From NCBI GenBank assembly GCA_003054695.1, contig QAZA01000020.1:1-56488 (forward strand): DNA of 56,488 bases, read 5' to 3'. The DNA comes from Verrucomicrobia bacterium LW23. GTDB taxonomy: Bacteria; Verrucomicrobiota; Verrucomicrobiia; Methylacidiphilales; UBA1321. Of this stretch, positions 8,022-16,473 are shown one piece after another. Numbering within the stretch: the first letter of the stretch is position 1; each line of letters starts with the position of its first letter. A program made the translations under genes and the position numbers. The notes beneath the pieces were generated by a model. It had not been told where the DNA came from and made no database searches. It saw only the letters and a list, made by a program, of their open reading frames with translations.

Positions 8022-8636
8022 ATGTCCGAGGAAATTCCCGTCACTCAACGCATTCTGGATGCAGCCGAAATCGTCCTGCGCCGCCACGGCGCGGAGAAGG
8101 CCAACGTGGTCGATATCGCCAGAGTGCTGGGGATGAGCCATGGCAATATTTACCGGCACTTTCCCAGCAAGCAGGCGCTGATTCAGGCCGTGGCATTGCG
8201 CTGGCTTCATAACGTCTCCCTGCCGCTGGAGGCCGTGGTGCAGGATACCGCGTCCCCGGCCGGCGAGCGGCTGCGGCGGTGGTTTAACACGCTGCGTAAC
8301 ATCAAGCGGCGCAAAGTGTTGGATGATCCGGAGCTTTTTCGCGTGCACCACCTGATTGTGGAGCAAACGCAGGAGATTGTGGCTGGGCACGTGGCCACGC
8401 TTCTGCGCCAGCTGGAGGCCATCATTGCCGACGGCGTGCGCACCGGAGAGTTTGCGGCAACCACCCGGCCCGCCGCGGCCGCGCGCGCTTTTCTCCTGGG
8501 CACCGCGCCGTTCCATCACCCCGCGCTGCTGCTGCACAATCCCCCTTATGCCGAGGAGGACGCGGCGGCGGTGTTTGCCCTGCTGCTGGCCGGCCTGCGC
8601 GCGGGCGACGATGGCAAGGGGGGCGGCGCCCCATGA
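8022..8636 (+). CDS. TetR family transcriptional regulator
   Basis: About 204 residues. The N-terminal TetR_N domain reads VTQRILDAAEIVLRRHG followed by the helix-turn-helix VDIARVLGMSHGNIYRHF and SKQALIQAV. The C-terminal ligand domain is helical and Ala/Arg-rich. The frame extends upstream to 7914, but the 36 extra residues have no TetR character and cross the palindrome, so ATG 8022 is preferred. It probably represses itself and the divergent reductase. Its stop overlaps the gluQ start (ATGA), so changes in tetR expression may also affect gluQ translation. Confidence 0.9.
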   Translation: MSEEIPVTQRILDAAEIVLRRHGAEKANVVDIARVLGMSHGNIYRHFPSKQALIQAVALRWLHNVSLPLEAVVQDTASPAGERLRRWFNTLRNIKRRKVLDDPELFRVHHLIVEQTQEIVAGHVATLLRQLEAIIADGVRTGEFAATTRPAAAARAFLLGTAPFHHPALLLHNPPYAEEDAAAVFALLLAGLRAGDDGKGGGAP

Positions 8637-9595
8637 CGATGAGCGTGCGCTTTGCTCCGTCGCCAACGGGCCGCTTTCACCTGGGCAACCTGCGCACAGC
8701 ATGGATTTCGCACGAGGCCGCGCGGGTGCTGGGCATGCCGTGGGCGCTGCGGTTTGAGGACATCGACCGCCCCCGCGTGGTAGACGGCGCCCTGGAGGCG
8801 CAGCTGGACGATATGGCCGCGCTGGGCCTGGTGCCGGACGCGTGGACGCTGCAGTCCAGGCGCTCTTCGCGCCACTTTACGCTGTTTGAGGCGGCGCGCG
8901 GGCAGGGGCGCATCTACCCGTGCCTGTGCTCGCGGGCGGAGGTACAGCAGGCGTTGCGCGGCATTGCCTCGGCGCCGCACGGGGCGGAGGCAATCTACTC
9001 CGGCCATTGCCGAAACGTTGGGCCGCAAGAGTTTACGCGCGCGCTGGCCGCATGGCGCGGCACCAGCATCGCCTGGCGCTTTCGCGCAGACGACGCGACG
9101 GGCCGCGACGACTTTATTGTGGCGCGCAGCGATGTGCCGGCCGGTGCGTTGCGGGCGGAAGGTCCGCTTGTCACACCCGGTACATTTGTGCCGGCCTACA
9201 CGTGGGCCTGCGCGATTGACGACCGGGACGGCGGCCACGCTATGCTGGTGCGCGCGTGGGATTTACATGGCGCGCTTGCCCAGCAGCAGGCGGTGTGGAG
9301 CTGGCTGGAGGCGTCCGGCTGTCTGGACCCCGCGATCGCAGAAGCGCCAAGGCCGGCGGTGTTTCACACGGCCCTGGTTACGGCCGACGACGGGGCGCGA
9401 CTGGAGAAGCGAACGCGTGGCGTAACGTGGCCGGAGCTTTGCGGGCGGGGCTGGTCGGCCCGCGAGGTGCTGCAGCGTTTTGCGGCGATGTTTGATGTGG
9501 CTCAGCTGCAAGGCTTTACATCGGCGCGCGTTTGGGGGGAGCCGGCAGCGAGCCTTTCGCTTAAGCAGTTGGGCTTCAGCACATTGCAAATGTGA
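8633..9595 (+). CDS. gluQ: Glutamyl-Q tRNA(Asp) synthetase
   Basis: A truncated glutamyl-tRNA synthetase paralogue that, in the known family, attaches glutamate to the queuosine base of tRNA(Asp). The class I motif is FHLGN at residues 15-19. The zinc site has C97, C99, Y122 and C126, the C-x-C...Y-x3-C pattern of GluQ-RS. A KMSKS-like LEKRTRG lies near residue 258. At 320 residues it is the length of E. coli YadB and lacks the anticodon-binding domain of GltX. It overlaps the tetR stop by four bases. E. coli gluQ sits next to dksA, so this context is different. A methionine two residues in (MSVRFAPSPTG) is an equally plausible start. Confidence 0.9.
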   Translation: MTMSVRFAPSPTGRFHLGNLRTAWISHEAARVLGMPWALRFEDIDRPRVVDGALEAQLDDMAALGLVPDAWTLQSRRSSRHFTLFEAARGQGRIYPCLCSRAEVQQALRGIASAPHGAEAIYSGHCRNVGPQEFTRALAAWRGTSIAWRFRADDATGRDDFIVARSDVPAGALRAEGPLVTPGTFVPAYTWACAIDDRDGGHAMLVRAWDLHGALAQQQAVWSWLEASGCLDPAIAEAPRPAVFHTALVTADDGARLEKRTRGVTWPELCGRGWSAREVLQRFAAMFDVAQLQGFTSARVWGEPAASLSLKQLGFSTLQM

Positions 9596-9803
9596 TCATC
9601 GATCCTGGGCATCTCGAAGTGTCGGCCTGCACTTCTTATAAAACTTGCGCGAATTCTTCAACTTTATTACATTAAATTAACCTTTCAGACCGGTGCCTGT
9701 AAGGCGCTCTGCGGCACAGAGTTGCAGCCTTCCGCGCCTTCCCCGGCTCCCCGCGCCCCATTTTACAACTGGCGCACCCCTGCTTTTCGTGTAGCCTGAT
9801 CGC

Positions 9804-9944
9804 ATGCTTACACCACATGTCGTCCAGCCGGTGAACATCACACCGCCGACACTCTGGGAGCAGGCGCGCGCTTTCTTCCTCAACTTTATCCGCGTGGCTC
9901 CGTCCACGCTGGTGCTCGCCTTCCTGCTCCTCGGGGTGCTTTAA
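9804..9944 (+). CDS. Small predicted membrane protein, 46 aa
   Basis: Reading from ATG 9804 gives 46 codons ending at TAA 9942-9944. The N-terminal half is soluble and Pro-rich (VQPVNITPPTLWEQARAF) and the C-terminal half is one hydrophobic helix (APSTLVLAFLLLGVL) running to the end. It stops five bases before the convergent SGNH esterase ends. No clear ribosome-binding site is visible. The pattern of a helix after a short polar head is typical of small membrane proteins, but a chance frame cannot be excluded. Confidence 0.35.
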   Translation: MLTPHVVQPVNITPPTLWEQARAFFLNFIRVAPSTLVLAFLLLGVL

Positions 9945-9948
9945 CGCT

Positions 9949-10782
9949 TTACGGCTGCGCCGCGGGCGCGGTTGAAGCGTTTTTGAGATACGCGTCCGCA
10001 TAGCCTCTGCCGAGGGTGCGCAGGGACTCGGTGTCGAAATGCAGGTTGTCTCCCCGCGACATAAGTCCTTCTGCGGAAACATAGTAGACGTTCCTGACCT
10101 TGGCGGCCACCGCGCGCAGGGCGGCGTCAATCTTCTCGCGGCTCGCATCCCACGGTTTGGCGGGGAAACGGCCCAGCTGTCCCACAATAAAGGGCACTTC
10201 CGGCGCGTTCAGGTCGGCGCGCATCCGGGCGATAAGCGCAGTCAGCTTTTCTTCGTAAGCATCGGCGCTTCTGGGGTTTGCATCGCCTTCGCCCTGATGC
10301 CACAGGATGGCCTTCAGCGTGCCATCCTGCAGCGCGCGTTTGCTGCGGGCCAGAAAGTCGTCGTAGGGATTGCTTTTGGTCTGGTCCCAGTACTTGCCGG
10401 GCTCCCATGTGGCGATGGGCGAGCCGCCGCACGCCGTGGGCACCAGACCGATCGCGGCGTCCTTCGGCAGCGTTGGTAAGATCTTCTCCGCAAACGGTTT
10501 GCCGAGTCCGGCGCCGGCGCCCTTCTTATCCCAGTGCAGGGGATCGACCGCCGGCTGCCACTGGTTCTCGATGTTGAGTGCGAAGATGCGGGGATGGGCC
10601 TTTTTGCCCTCCTCCTCCACGTTGCCGCGGCCGGCCATGTTGGATTGCCCGGCCAGGATGATGACGTAGAAGTCCTTCTGCGGTGGCAGTTTCGGCGCGG
10701 TGGCGGCGGGCTCCTGAGCAAAAAGAGACAGCGGCGCCATCAGGGCGAAGGGAAAGGCGGCGATCAACGGGCGGATGAACAT
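9949..10782 (-). CDS. Secreted SGNH-type esterase, sialate O-acetylesterase (SASA/DUF303) family
   Basis: Predicted periplasmic or secreted carbohydrate esterase of about 277 residues. The ATG at 10782 starts a clean signal peptide (IRPLIAAFPFALMAPLSLFA, cleavage before QE). Block I with the nucleophile serine is ILAGQSNMAGRG. WHQGEGDA matches the family's central block, and GDNLHFDTES contributes the C-terminal Asp-x-x-His. This family removes acetyl groups from sialic acids or plant-type acetylated sugars; the substrate cannot be told here. The frame is open to 10947, but the extra 55 residues are not signal-like. It stands alone, convergent with the small ORF at 9804. Confidence 0.85.
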   Translation of the reverse strand: MFIRPLIAAFPFALMAPLSLFAQEPAATAPKLPPQKDFYVIILAGQSNMAGRGNVEEEGKKAHPRIFALNIENQWQPAVDPLHWDKKGAGAGLGKPFAEKILPTLPKDAAIGLVPTACGGSPIATWEPGKYWDQTKSNPYDDFLARSKRALQDGTLKAILWHQGEGDANPRSADAYEEKLTALIARMRADLNAPEVPFIVGQLGRFPAKPWDASREKIDAALRAVAAKVRNVYYVSAEGLMSRGDNLHFDTESLRTLGRGYADAYLKNASTAPAAQP

Positions 10783-10993
10783 GATGAAATGGAAGGAATG
10801 AAAGGTTTCGTGAGCGAAGGGAATCGCAAGTTTGCATCGTTGCCGTACGAAAGAAAAGCCAGGAAATGTGCCAGAAAATCGATCGGCGCAATGGTGTTGG
10901 CGCGTCATTGGCTTGCAACATGCTGTGCCTGTTGAAAGTGGGGACATTCGTGCGACATTAGGGGGTTAGCCTGTTTGTCAAAACATTGCAAAA

Positions 10994-11323
10994 GTGAGAC
11001 GCTCCATGAAGAACCATTTGATGCCCTGGGCCAAAGTGATGTTGCAGTGCGCGGCGTTTGTCACGGCTATTGTGATAGCGTGGCTTGCGTTCTCGCTGTT
11101 AACAGGGCTTTGTGTGGTGCTGATGTCACCGTTTCCATCGCAACGCATGTTCCATAGCTACTTCCTCTCCGTAGCTTATGTGCAAATGGTCGTTCTGTTG
11201 ATGGCGTCACTTTACGAAGCAGGACTTGTCTACATGCTGCGGGTGATCTGCAGAATGGAAAGCATTGAGCATCGCGCGGTAATGCGGCTGAAGAATAACC
11301 CGCCGCTACGCGTTAACCCGTAG
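10994..11323 (+). CDS. Small membrane protein, unknown function
   Basis: 109 residues from GTG 10994, or 105 from ATG 11006, which is also plausible. It has two hydrophobic segments (about residues 14-45 and 57-82: AAFVTAIVIAWLAFSLLTGL and YFLSVAYVQMVVLLMASLYE) joined by a short loop, then a basic cytoplasmic-type tail (HRAVMRLKNNPP). I do not recognise the family. It is flanked by the esterase (divergent) and the ABC-2 permease (convergent). Confidence 0.55.
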   Translation: MRRSMKNHLMPWAKVMLQCAAFVTAIVIAWLAFSLLTGLCVVLMSPFPSQRMFHSYFLSVAYVQMVVLLMASLYEAGLVYMLRVICRMESIEHRAVMRLKNNPPLRVNP

Positions 11324-11340
11324 CGCGCCGGCTGCCGCCG

Positions 11341-12708
11341 CTACACCGAGGCCCGGCCGGTGATGCTTATCCAGATTTCGCGTAAACCCATGGAGCGGCC
11401 GGGGTTAACCATGCTGGCGGCAAAAACCCTCGCCGACGCCCAGAGGCCGATTGCCGCCGCAAAGCCCACGCACCCAAGCGCCAGCATCAGCTCCCACCAG
11501 GGGGTATCGTTCACAATCATCCGGTTGATCATGACAAACGGTGCGGTGAGAGGGAAGAAGGCGAAGAAGTAGGAGCCGGCCGTTTGCGGATGGCTGACCA
11601 CATAGACGCTAAGCATGATAGGCATCATCAGCACCATGCGAAGCGGCATGGAAAGATTTTCCGCATCCTTGGGGTTGCCGCATGCTGCGCCGATAGCCGC
11701 ATAAAAGCAGGCGTAAAGCATGTAGCCGCTGATGTAAAACAGTGTGAAAAAGAAGAAGTGCTTGACGTTAAGCAGGTAGCTGACTCCGAACACAAAAGAT
11801 CCCAATATAACCAGCAGGCTTACTCCCGCATAGAGAAGGAAGCCTACATACAAAACGCCCAGCATCTTACCCAGCAGGAGCTCGTAGATGGTGACGCGCG
11901 TCAGCAGTACTTCAATCAGCCGCTTCATCTTTTCCTCCAGCAGGGCGGTAAGCAGGCGCTCCGACTGAAAGCTGATGAGGCCGTAGAGGGAGAAGACCAG
12001 CGCGATGGGGAACAGGAACGCAATGGCGTAGTCTTTCTCGCTGTCGGCGCGCTCCGTGCTGGTCTGGGTAATTTTGCGTGTCTCGATCCTGGCGGGCGAG
12101 ACGAGGGCGTCCACCTGCTTTTCCGTAATGCCCATGGCTTCGGCACGACGGTACAAGATGATGCTGTTGAGCATGTTATGCAGCATGTTGCGCGGCACAA
12201 AGTCGGCCATGGAGACCGAGTTCATCGTAAAAGTTTGCTCGCCGGCCGGCCCGCGTTTTATCTCCACCAGGGCGTAGTACTCATTGGCCCGCACGCGCGC
12301 CAGCAGTTCGTCGGCGGTGGCTTCCGGCACGCCGCCGCGGGGTATGGATTTGGCGGCCTCGCCGAGCGTATCGCCCAGGTCGGTGGGGAGCTCGCCGGTG
12401 GAGGCGGGCTGTTGGGTGGTGCGGCGCGGAGCGTCGACGTTGGTGGGCGGGCGAAACTCCGTAAACTGCATTTGCGCGGGGCGAACGCGGGCGCGCAGGT
12501 CCTCGGTGTAGCCGCCAATCGGGTCCAGTACCGCAATCTTGTAGGTGGACGGGACGCGGCCCAGCACCATCATAATGGGCATAACGGACGCGATGAAAAT
12601 GAACGCGAGCAGGCCGATGAGGAACGATTTGGTCTCCACAATCGCCCAGAAATCGCGCGCGGCAATCAGCCCCAGCAGGCGCGCTCGCACTCGCAGGCTG
12701 CCCTTCAT
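11341..12708 (-). CDS. ABC-2 type exporter permease (NatB-like)
   Basis: Membrane subunit of an ABC exporter, about 455 residues. One transmembrane helix near residues 28-50 is followed by a long extracytoplasmic domain (to ~residue 235). A C-terminal block of five or six helices then begins at FPIALVFSLYGLISFQSERLLTALLEEKMKRLIEVLLTR, the NatB/ABC2_membrane_3 arrangement. The ATG at 12708 has a strong GGGGGAGG site and overlaps the stop of the ATPase gene by four bases (ATGA), so the two are translationally coupled. Known NatAB pumps export sodium, but other members export drugs or peptides, so the substrate is open. Confidence 0.85.
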   Translation of the reverse strand: MKGSLRVRARLLGLIAARDFWAIVETKSFLIGLLAFIFIASVMPIMMVLGRVPSTYKIAVLDPIGGYTEDLRARVRPAQMQFTEFRPPTNVDAPRRTTQQPASTGELPTDLGDTLGEAAKSIPRGGVPEATADELLARVRANEYYALVEIKRGPAGEQTFTMNSVSMADFVPRNMLHNMLNSIILYRRAEAMGITEKQVDALVSPARIETRKITQTSTERADSEKDYAIAFLFPIALVFSLYGLISFQSERLLTALLEEKMKRLIEVLLTRVTIYELLLGKMLGVLYVGFLLYAGVSLLVILGSFVFGVSYLLNVKHFFFFTLFYISGYMLYACFYAAIGAACGNPKDAENLSMPLRMVLMMPIMLSVYVVSHPQTAGSYFFAFFPLTAPFVMINRMIVNDTPWWELMLALGCVGFAAAIGLWASARVFAASMVNPGRSMGLREIWISITGRASV

Positions 12709-13721
12709 ATAGCCTCCCCCTTGCCGGTAAATCCCGCCGGCGCGCCGCCGCCCCCGTGGGCGTAGGCTTTGTGAAAGATCTCCGTGAGGTCCGGCGAGTG
12801 CCGCAGGAAATTCTCCACCTGGCACCCGCGATCCAGCAGCGCGCGCAGGATGAGGTTGGGCGAGGCGGTAGGCCCCAGGGTGAGCTCCGCGATGCCGTCG
12901 TTCCACGTAATTTCCAGCACGCCGGGGAGGCCGTCCAGGGAGGGCGGCGGCTCGCTGAAGGTGACTTCTATCTGGTTCTGCCTGTACAACTTGCGTGCGT
13001 CCTTAAGCGTGGTGTCCAGAATTTTTTGCCCGGCGGCGATGACGACGAGGTGGTCGGCCAGCAGGTCCATTTGGTCCAGGCGATGGCTGCTGAGGAGCAT
13101 GGTGGTGCCGGCGGCGCGCAGCTTTTCCAGGGCGTCGCGCAGCAGCAGGCTGCCTTCCCCATCCAGGCCCGTAAAGGGTTCATCCAGAATGAGTAGCGGC
13201 GGTTTGTTGATGAGCGCGCACACCAGCTTAACCTTTTGCTGGTTGCCTTTGCTAAGCTGAATCACGCGCTGCCTCGCCTTCTCGTGCAGCTTAAAGCGCT
13301 CCAGCCAGCCGGGCATTTCGGCGCGGATGGCCGCCGTTTCCATGCCGGAGAGGCGGGCAAAGTAGGTGACGATGTCCTCCACGCGCATGCGCTCGTACAG
13401 GCCGGATTCCTCCGGCACGTAGGAGAAGAGTGAGTCTGGCCGGTCCGCGCCGCTGCCGCCACTGGCGGGCCAGAGCACGTCGCCGGAGTCCTGCCGCACC
13501 AGGCCCGTAATGACTTTGATGAGCGTGGTTTTACCCGCGCCATTGGCGCCCAGCAGCGCGGTAATGGCGCCGGCGCCCACGGTAAAGGAAACGTCGCGCA
13601 GCGCGGTAAAATCGGCAAAGGTTTTGGTGATGCCGCGCACCTCCAGCACCGCAGTCCGCGCCGTGGCCGCAGCGGCATCGGCGGCGTCCGGCAGGAGGGT
13701 GCGAACAGAGGGGTGTGGCAT
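12705..13721 (-). CDS. ABC transporter ATP-binding protein (NatA-like)
   Basis: The nucleotide-binding subunit for the downstream permease. From MPHPSV (ATG 13721) it has Walker A GANGAGKTT, a Q-loop near YVPEESGLY, the signature LSKGNQQK (LSGGQ variant), Walker B LLILDEPFTGLD and the H-loop SSHRLDQMD. A ~100-residue C-terminal extension after the ATPase domain is common in drug/Na+ exporter ATPases. The frame is open to 13961 and another Met is at 13805, but upstream residues look non-coding and approach gmk. It forms an operon with the permease (ATGA overlap) and may be transcribed from gmk. Confidence 0.9.
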   Translation of the reverse strand: MPHPSVRTLLPDAADAAAATARTAVLEVRGITKTFADFTALRDVSFTVGAGAITALLGANGAGKTTLIKVITGLVRQDSGDVLWPASGGSGADRPDSLFSYVPEESGLYERMRVEDIVTYFARLSGMETAAIRAEMPGWLERFKLHEKARQRVIQLSKGNQQKVKLVCALINKPPLLILDEPFTGLDGEGSLLLRDALEKLRAAGTTMLLSSHRLDQMDLLADHLVVIAAGQKILDTTLKDARKLYRQNQIEVTFSEPPPSLDGLPGVLEITWNDGIAELTLGPTASPNLILRALLDRGCQVENFLRHSPDLTEIFHKAYAHGGGGAPAGFTGKGEAI

Positions 13722-13863
13722 AGCGGGGGATGGAGCTGGGCGAAGGTGCGGGTTGGGTTGGCCCTTGCCAGTCAGGGCTTTACCAGTCTCGCACTTATCA
13801 TGCATATGCAAGCTGCTGATTCGATAAGATTCACTGGAAAAAATCCGGTTACTCAGGCCGCAA

Positions 13864-14535
13864 CTACGCGCCGCCCGCTTGCTCAAACAGGTCGCCGGTG
13901 CCTTCCGCCGGGTGGCCGGTGGGCAGGAGGTTGAGGCGGGAGCTGAGGTAGCGTTCGGCACGCATAATGGCGCGGAATTTGGTCAGGTCCTCCTCCATGC
14001 TGCCGCTGAGGATGGTGTATTTGTAGCTTTGCCAGGATTTCATTTCCTCCTTACCTACTCTCAGGCGGGTGGAGATTTGCTCTTCGGTTTCCGTGCCGCG
14101 CTTGCGCAGGCGGCGCTCCCATTCCTCGTAGTTGGGGGGCATGATGAAGACGTCGACGAGGGAGTTGCGGATGAGCTCGTCGTTGGTCTCGCGGATAAGC
14201 GCGGCGCCCTGCACGTCGATGGCCAGCAGCACGTCGGTGCCGGCGCTGAGGGCGCCGCGGACGGTGCGTTTGAGGGTGCCGTAGCGGTTGCCGTACACCA
14301 GCGCGTGCTCCAGAAACTCCCCGGCGGCAAGCATCGCCTCGAATTCCTCCATGGTGTGGAAGTAGTAGTCCCGCGCGTGTTGCTCCCCAGGCCGCGGCTT
14401 GCGGGTGGTGCAGGAGATAGACTGAATGAAGTCGGGCGTGGCCCGGAGATTGTCGACCAGCGTCGTTTTGCCCGTGCCGGAGGGCGCAGAAACCACAAAC
14501 AGGATGCCCTGCCGCCGGAACTTATGGATGCTCAT
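13864..14535 (-). CDS. gmk: Guanylate kinase
   Basis: Converts GMP and ATP to GDP and ADP in purine nucleotide metabolism. P-loop VVSAPSGTGKTTL is at residues 14-26, followed by the GMP-binding segments SCTTRKPRPGE and DYYFHTMEEFEAMLAAGEFLEHA. YGNRYGT and DVLLAIDVQGA are also as expected, and the lid IMPPNYEEWERRLRKRGTE is present. The length of 223 residues is slightly above the usual ~205 because of a C-terminal tail. It lies upstream of the ABC exporter genes on the same strand. Confidence 0.95.
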   Translation of the reverse strand: MSIHKFRRQGILFVVSAPSGTGKTTLVDNLRATPDFIQSISCTTRKPRPGEQHARDYYFHTMEEFEAMLAAGEFLEHALVYGNRYGTLKRTVRGALSAGTDVLLAIDVQGAALIRETNDELIRNSLVDVFIMPPNYEEWERRLRKRGTETEEQISTRLRVGKEEMKSWQSYKYTILSGSMEEDLTKFRAIMRAERYLSSRLNLLPTGHPAEGTGDLFEQAGGA

Positions 14536-14623
14536 TCTGGATTGTGGCTGGAAACGGGCGCAACGTCGAGCCTCGATTTTTTGGGGGGAGAGGCGGGGGG
14601 GATGGGAGAGGGATGATTATTTG

Positions 14624-14712
14624 ACCACGGGTTTCACGGATTACACGGAGGTGAAGGGGAGCGCGAGGGCGGGATTTGCTTTCCCCTCCGTGTATTCCGT
14701 GTGATCCGTGGT
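14624..14712. repeat. Imperfect 28-base inverted repeat of CACGGA units
   Basis: 14624-14651 and 14685-14712 are reverse complements with four mismatches and are built from repeated (A/T)CACGG(A) units. They lie between the gmk start and the divergent hydrolase. Related phrases occur near 41557-41592, 48365-48410 and 48770-48806. The hairpin could be a transcriptional or DNA-structural element; its function is unknown. Confidence 0.6.
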
Positions 14713-14810
14713 AAAATACTCCCTTTCTGCGCTGCGATTTTGCGAATCTATTTGCTATCAAGGCTGCGCTGGCTGCTGCATAGTGGGGCATGTTCTTTGG
14801 AGCTCCTGTT

Positions 14811-15749
14811 ATGAATGACTCGAACGTGCTCTTTAGCCTTCGTGCTTGCCTCGCGGCCGCAATTGTGGCGGCAACTATTTCTATGTCAACTACTTCTGCG
14901 CTTGCTGATGACCCCAACGCTCCTGCCGCGCCGGCTGCCAAAAAGCAGGAGTGGAAACCCAAAGTGAAGCCCGACGAGACGATCCGCCTGTGGGACGGAC
15001 CAGCGCCGGGGCTGGAGGGCGACCCGGGGCCGGAGGTGCCGGGGGAGGGCGGCCGCGTGAAGAACGTGAGCGTTCCTTCCATCGACGTGTACCTGCCGCT
15101 GAAGGAGAAGCGTAACGGGGTGGCACTGATCGTCTGCTCGGGCGGCGCCTACGCGCAAATCGCGTCGGGTCCGCGCGGGGCAGGGTCGGCGGAAATCTTT
15201 GTGCCGCAGGGCTATACGGTAATCTCGCTGAAGTACCGGCTGAAGCCGGCAAGCAAGAATATCCAGCGCGATACCCTGGCCGATGCCAGCCGCGCCATCC
15301 GCATCGTGCGCAGCCGCGCGGAGGAGTGGGGGCTGAAGACGGTCGGCATACTGGGCTGGAGCGCCGGCGGTAATCTGGTGCTCAACCTCGCCACCCACCC
15401 GCAACCCGGCCAGGCCGATGCGGCCGATCCCCTCGACCGCCTGCCCACGCGCCCCGACTTTGCCGTAATGGCCTGCCCGTGGCCCGCCGGCAAGAAGATC
15501 ACCGACTACCCCGTGCCTGCCGGCGCCCCGCCCGCGCTGTTGCTGCACGCGCGCGACGACGCGTCGGCCCCGTTCAGCTTTTCAGAGGAGATTGAGGCCG
15601 CGTGGAAGAAATCCGGCGCGCCGGTGCGCCTGGAGGCCTGGGACAAAGGCGGCCACAACGCCTTCAGCCCGCCCGGCGGCACCGCCAAGGACTGGCCGGA
15701 GCGGTTCCTGGCATGGCTTAAGACGACCGATGCCGGCAAGGGGCTGTAG
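14811..15749 (+). CDS. Secreted alpha/beta hydrolase (acetyl-esterase/BD-FAE-like)
   Basis: Predicted exported esterase or lipase-like enzyme. The N-terminal ~33 residues form a signal peptide ending near SALA-DD. The oxyanion region reads ALIVCSGGAYAQIA, the nucleophile elbow is ILGWSAGGNLV, and LLLHARDDASAPFS and DKGGHNAF provide the Asp and His of the triad. This order matches carbohydrate acetyl-esterases. ATG 14811 is chosen over 14790 because GGAG lies 7 bases ahead of it. Together with the SGNH esterase at 9.9 kb it hints at use of acetylated glycans, which is inference. Confidence 0.85.
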   Translation: MNDSNVLFSLRACLAAAIVAATISMSTTSALADDPNAPAAPAAKKQEWKPKVKPDETIRLWDGPAPGLEGDPGPEVPGEGGRVKNVSVPSIDVYLPLKEKRNGVALIVCSGGAYAQIASGPRGAGSAEIFVPQGYTVISLKYRLKPASKNIQRDTLADASRAIRIVRSRAEEWGLKTVGILGWSAGGNLVLNLATHPQPGQADAADPLDRLPTRPDFAVMACPWPAGKKITDYPVPAGAPPALLLHARDDASAPFSFSEEIEAAWKKSGAPVRLEAWDKGGHNAFSPPGGTAKDWPERFLAWLKTTDAGKGL

Positions 15750-15859
15750 CACGTGGGTGGTGGGCAGCGCGGCGCGGGGGCTTGCTTTTAGCGCTTGCCT
15801 TTATTGTGATACAAGCGTATTCTTCAGGAGCTTAAGTACACGCTTCCTGAGGAGACGCT

Positions 15860-16369
15860 ATGGATCCTGATCAATACATCCTGCTCGAGCCGGTGCTTGA
15901 TTTCTCCTTCCACCAGTTTTTTGTCTTTGATCCGATCGACGCCGCGGGCGGCCATCACATCCCCAGATCCACGGAGGCCCATCTCCAGCAGGGCTTTGCG
16001 CGGCTGGAGACATCGGTGGCGTTTAACACCATCGAGCTGTTTGGCGATGCGACTGTGACCATCTTCTTTCTGCCCTACGAGAAGTTTGCGGAGTACCAGC
16101 GGGTGATTGCGGTGCCGCTGGAGAATCGGTCGGGCAAAATCGGCGTGGAGAGCGTGGAGGCTTACGTGCGGCATCGGCAGTTCAGCATCCAGCCGGGGCA
16201 CTACCGGCTGACGGCCGCCCAGTGCGTGGTGGACGAGGAGCGCGAGGTCATCGACCTGTTTTTTGAGCGGTTGAAGGCGCCGATGGCCCGCAGCGAGATT
16301 ATTTTGGCCGACGACATGCTGGAAGGGGCGCCTTTCCCCTTGCTGGAGACGTGCGAGCGGCTCCGCTAA
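15860..16369 (+). CDS. ComJ-like protein (competence protein J / nuclease inhibitor family)
   Basis: 169 residues with no signal peptide. Several blocks resemble Bacillus subtilis ComJ (Nin), the inhibitor of the NucA DNA-entry nuclease, as I remember it: FSFHQFFVFD near the start, LQQGFARLETSVAFNTIELF, RVIAVPLENRSGKIGVESV, and FSIQPGHYRLTAAQCV. The order of blocks and the length (about 130-170) agree. No nucA-like gene is adjacent. The similarity is remembered rather than computed, so function as an inhibitor is a hypothesis. Confidence 0.6.
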   Translation: MDPDQYILLEPVLDFSFHQFFVFDPIDAAGGHHIPRSTEAHLQQGFARLETSVAFNTIELFGDATVTIFFLPYEKFAEYQRVIAVPLENRSGKIGVESVEAYVRHRQFSIQPGHYRLTAAQCVVDEEREVIDLFFERLKAPMARSEIILADDMLEGAPFPLLETCERLR

Positions 16370-16473
16370 TCCCCTCGCGCGGGGCGGATTGGGCCGGCCC
16401 CGCACATCCCTTGGCGGGTTTGGTTAAAGAATGCTTGTTTCCCGCGCCTGCCTGTCGCTAGCCTCAGCGCTTT

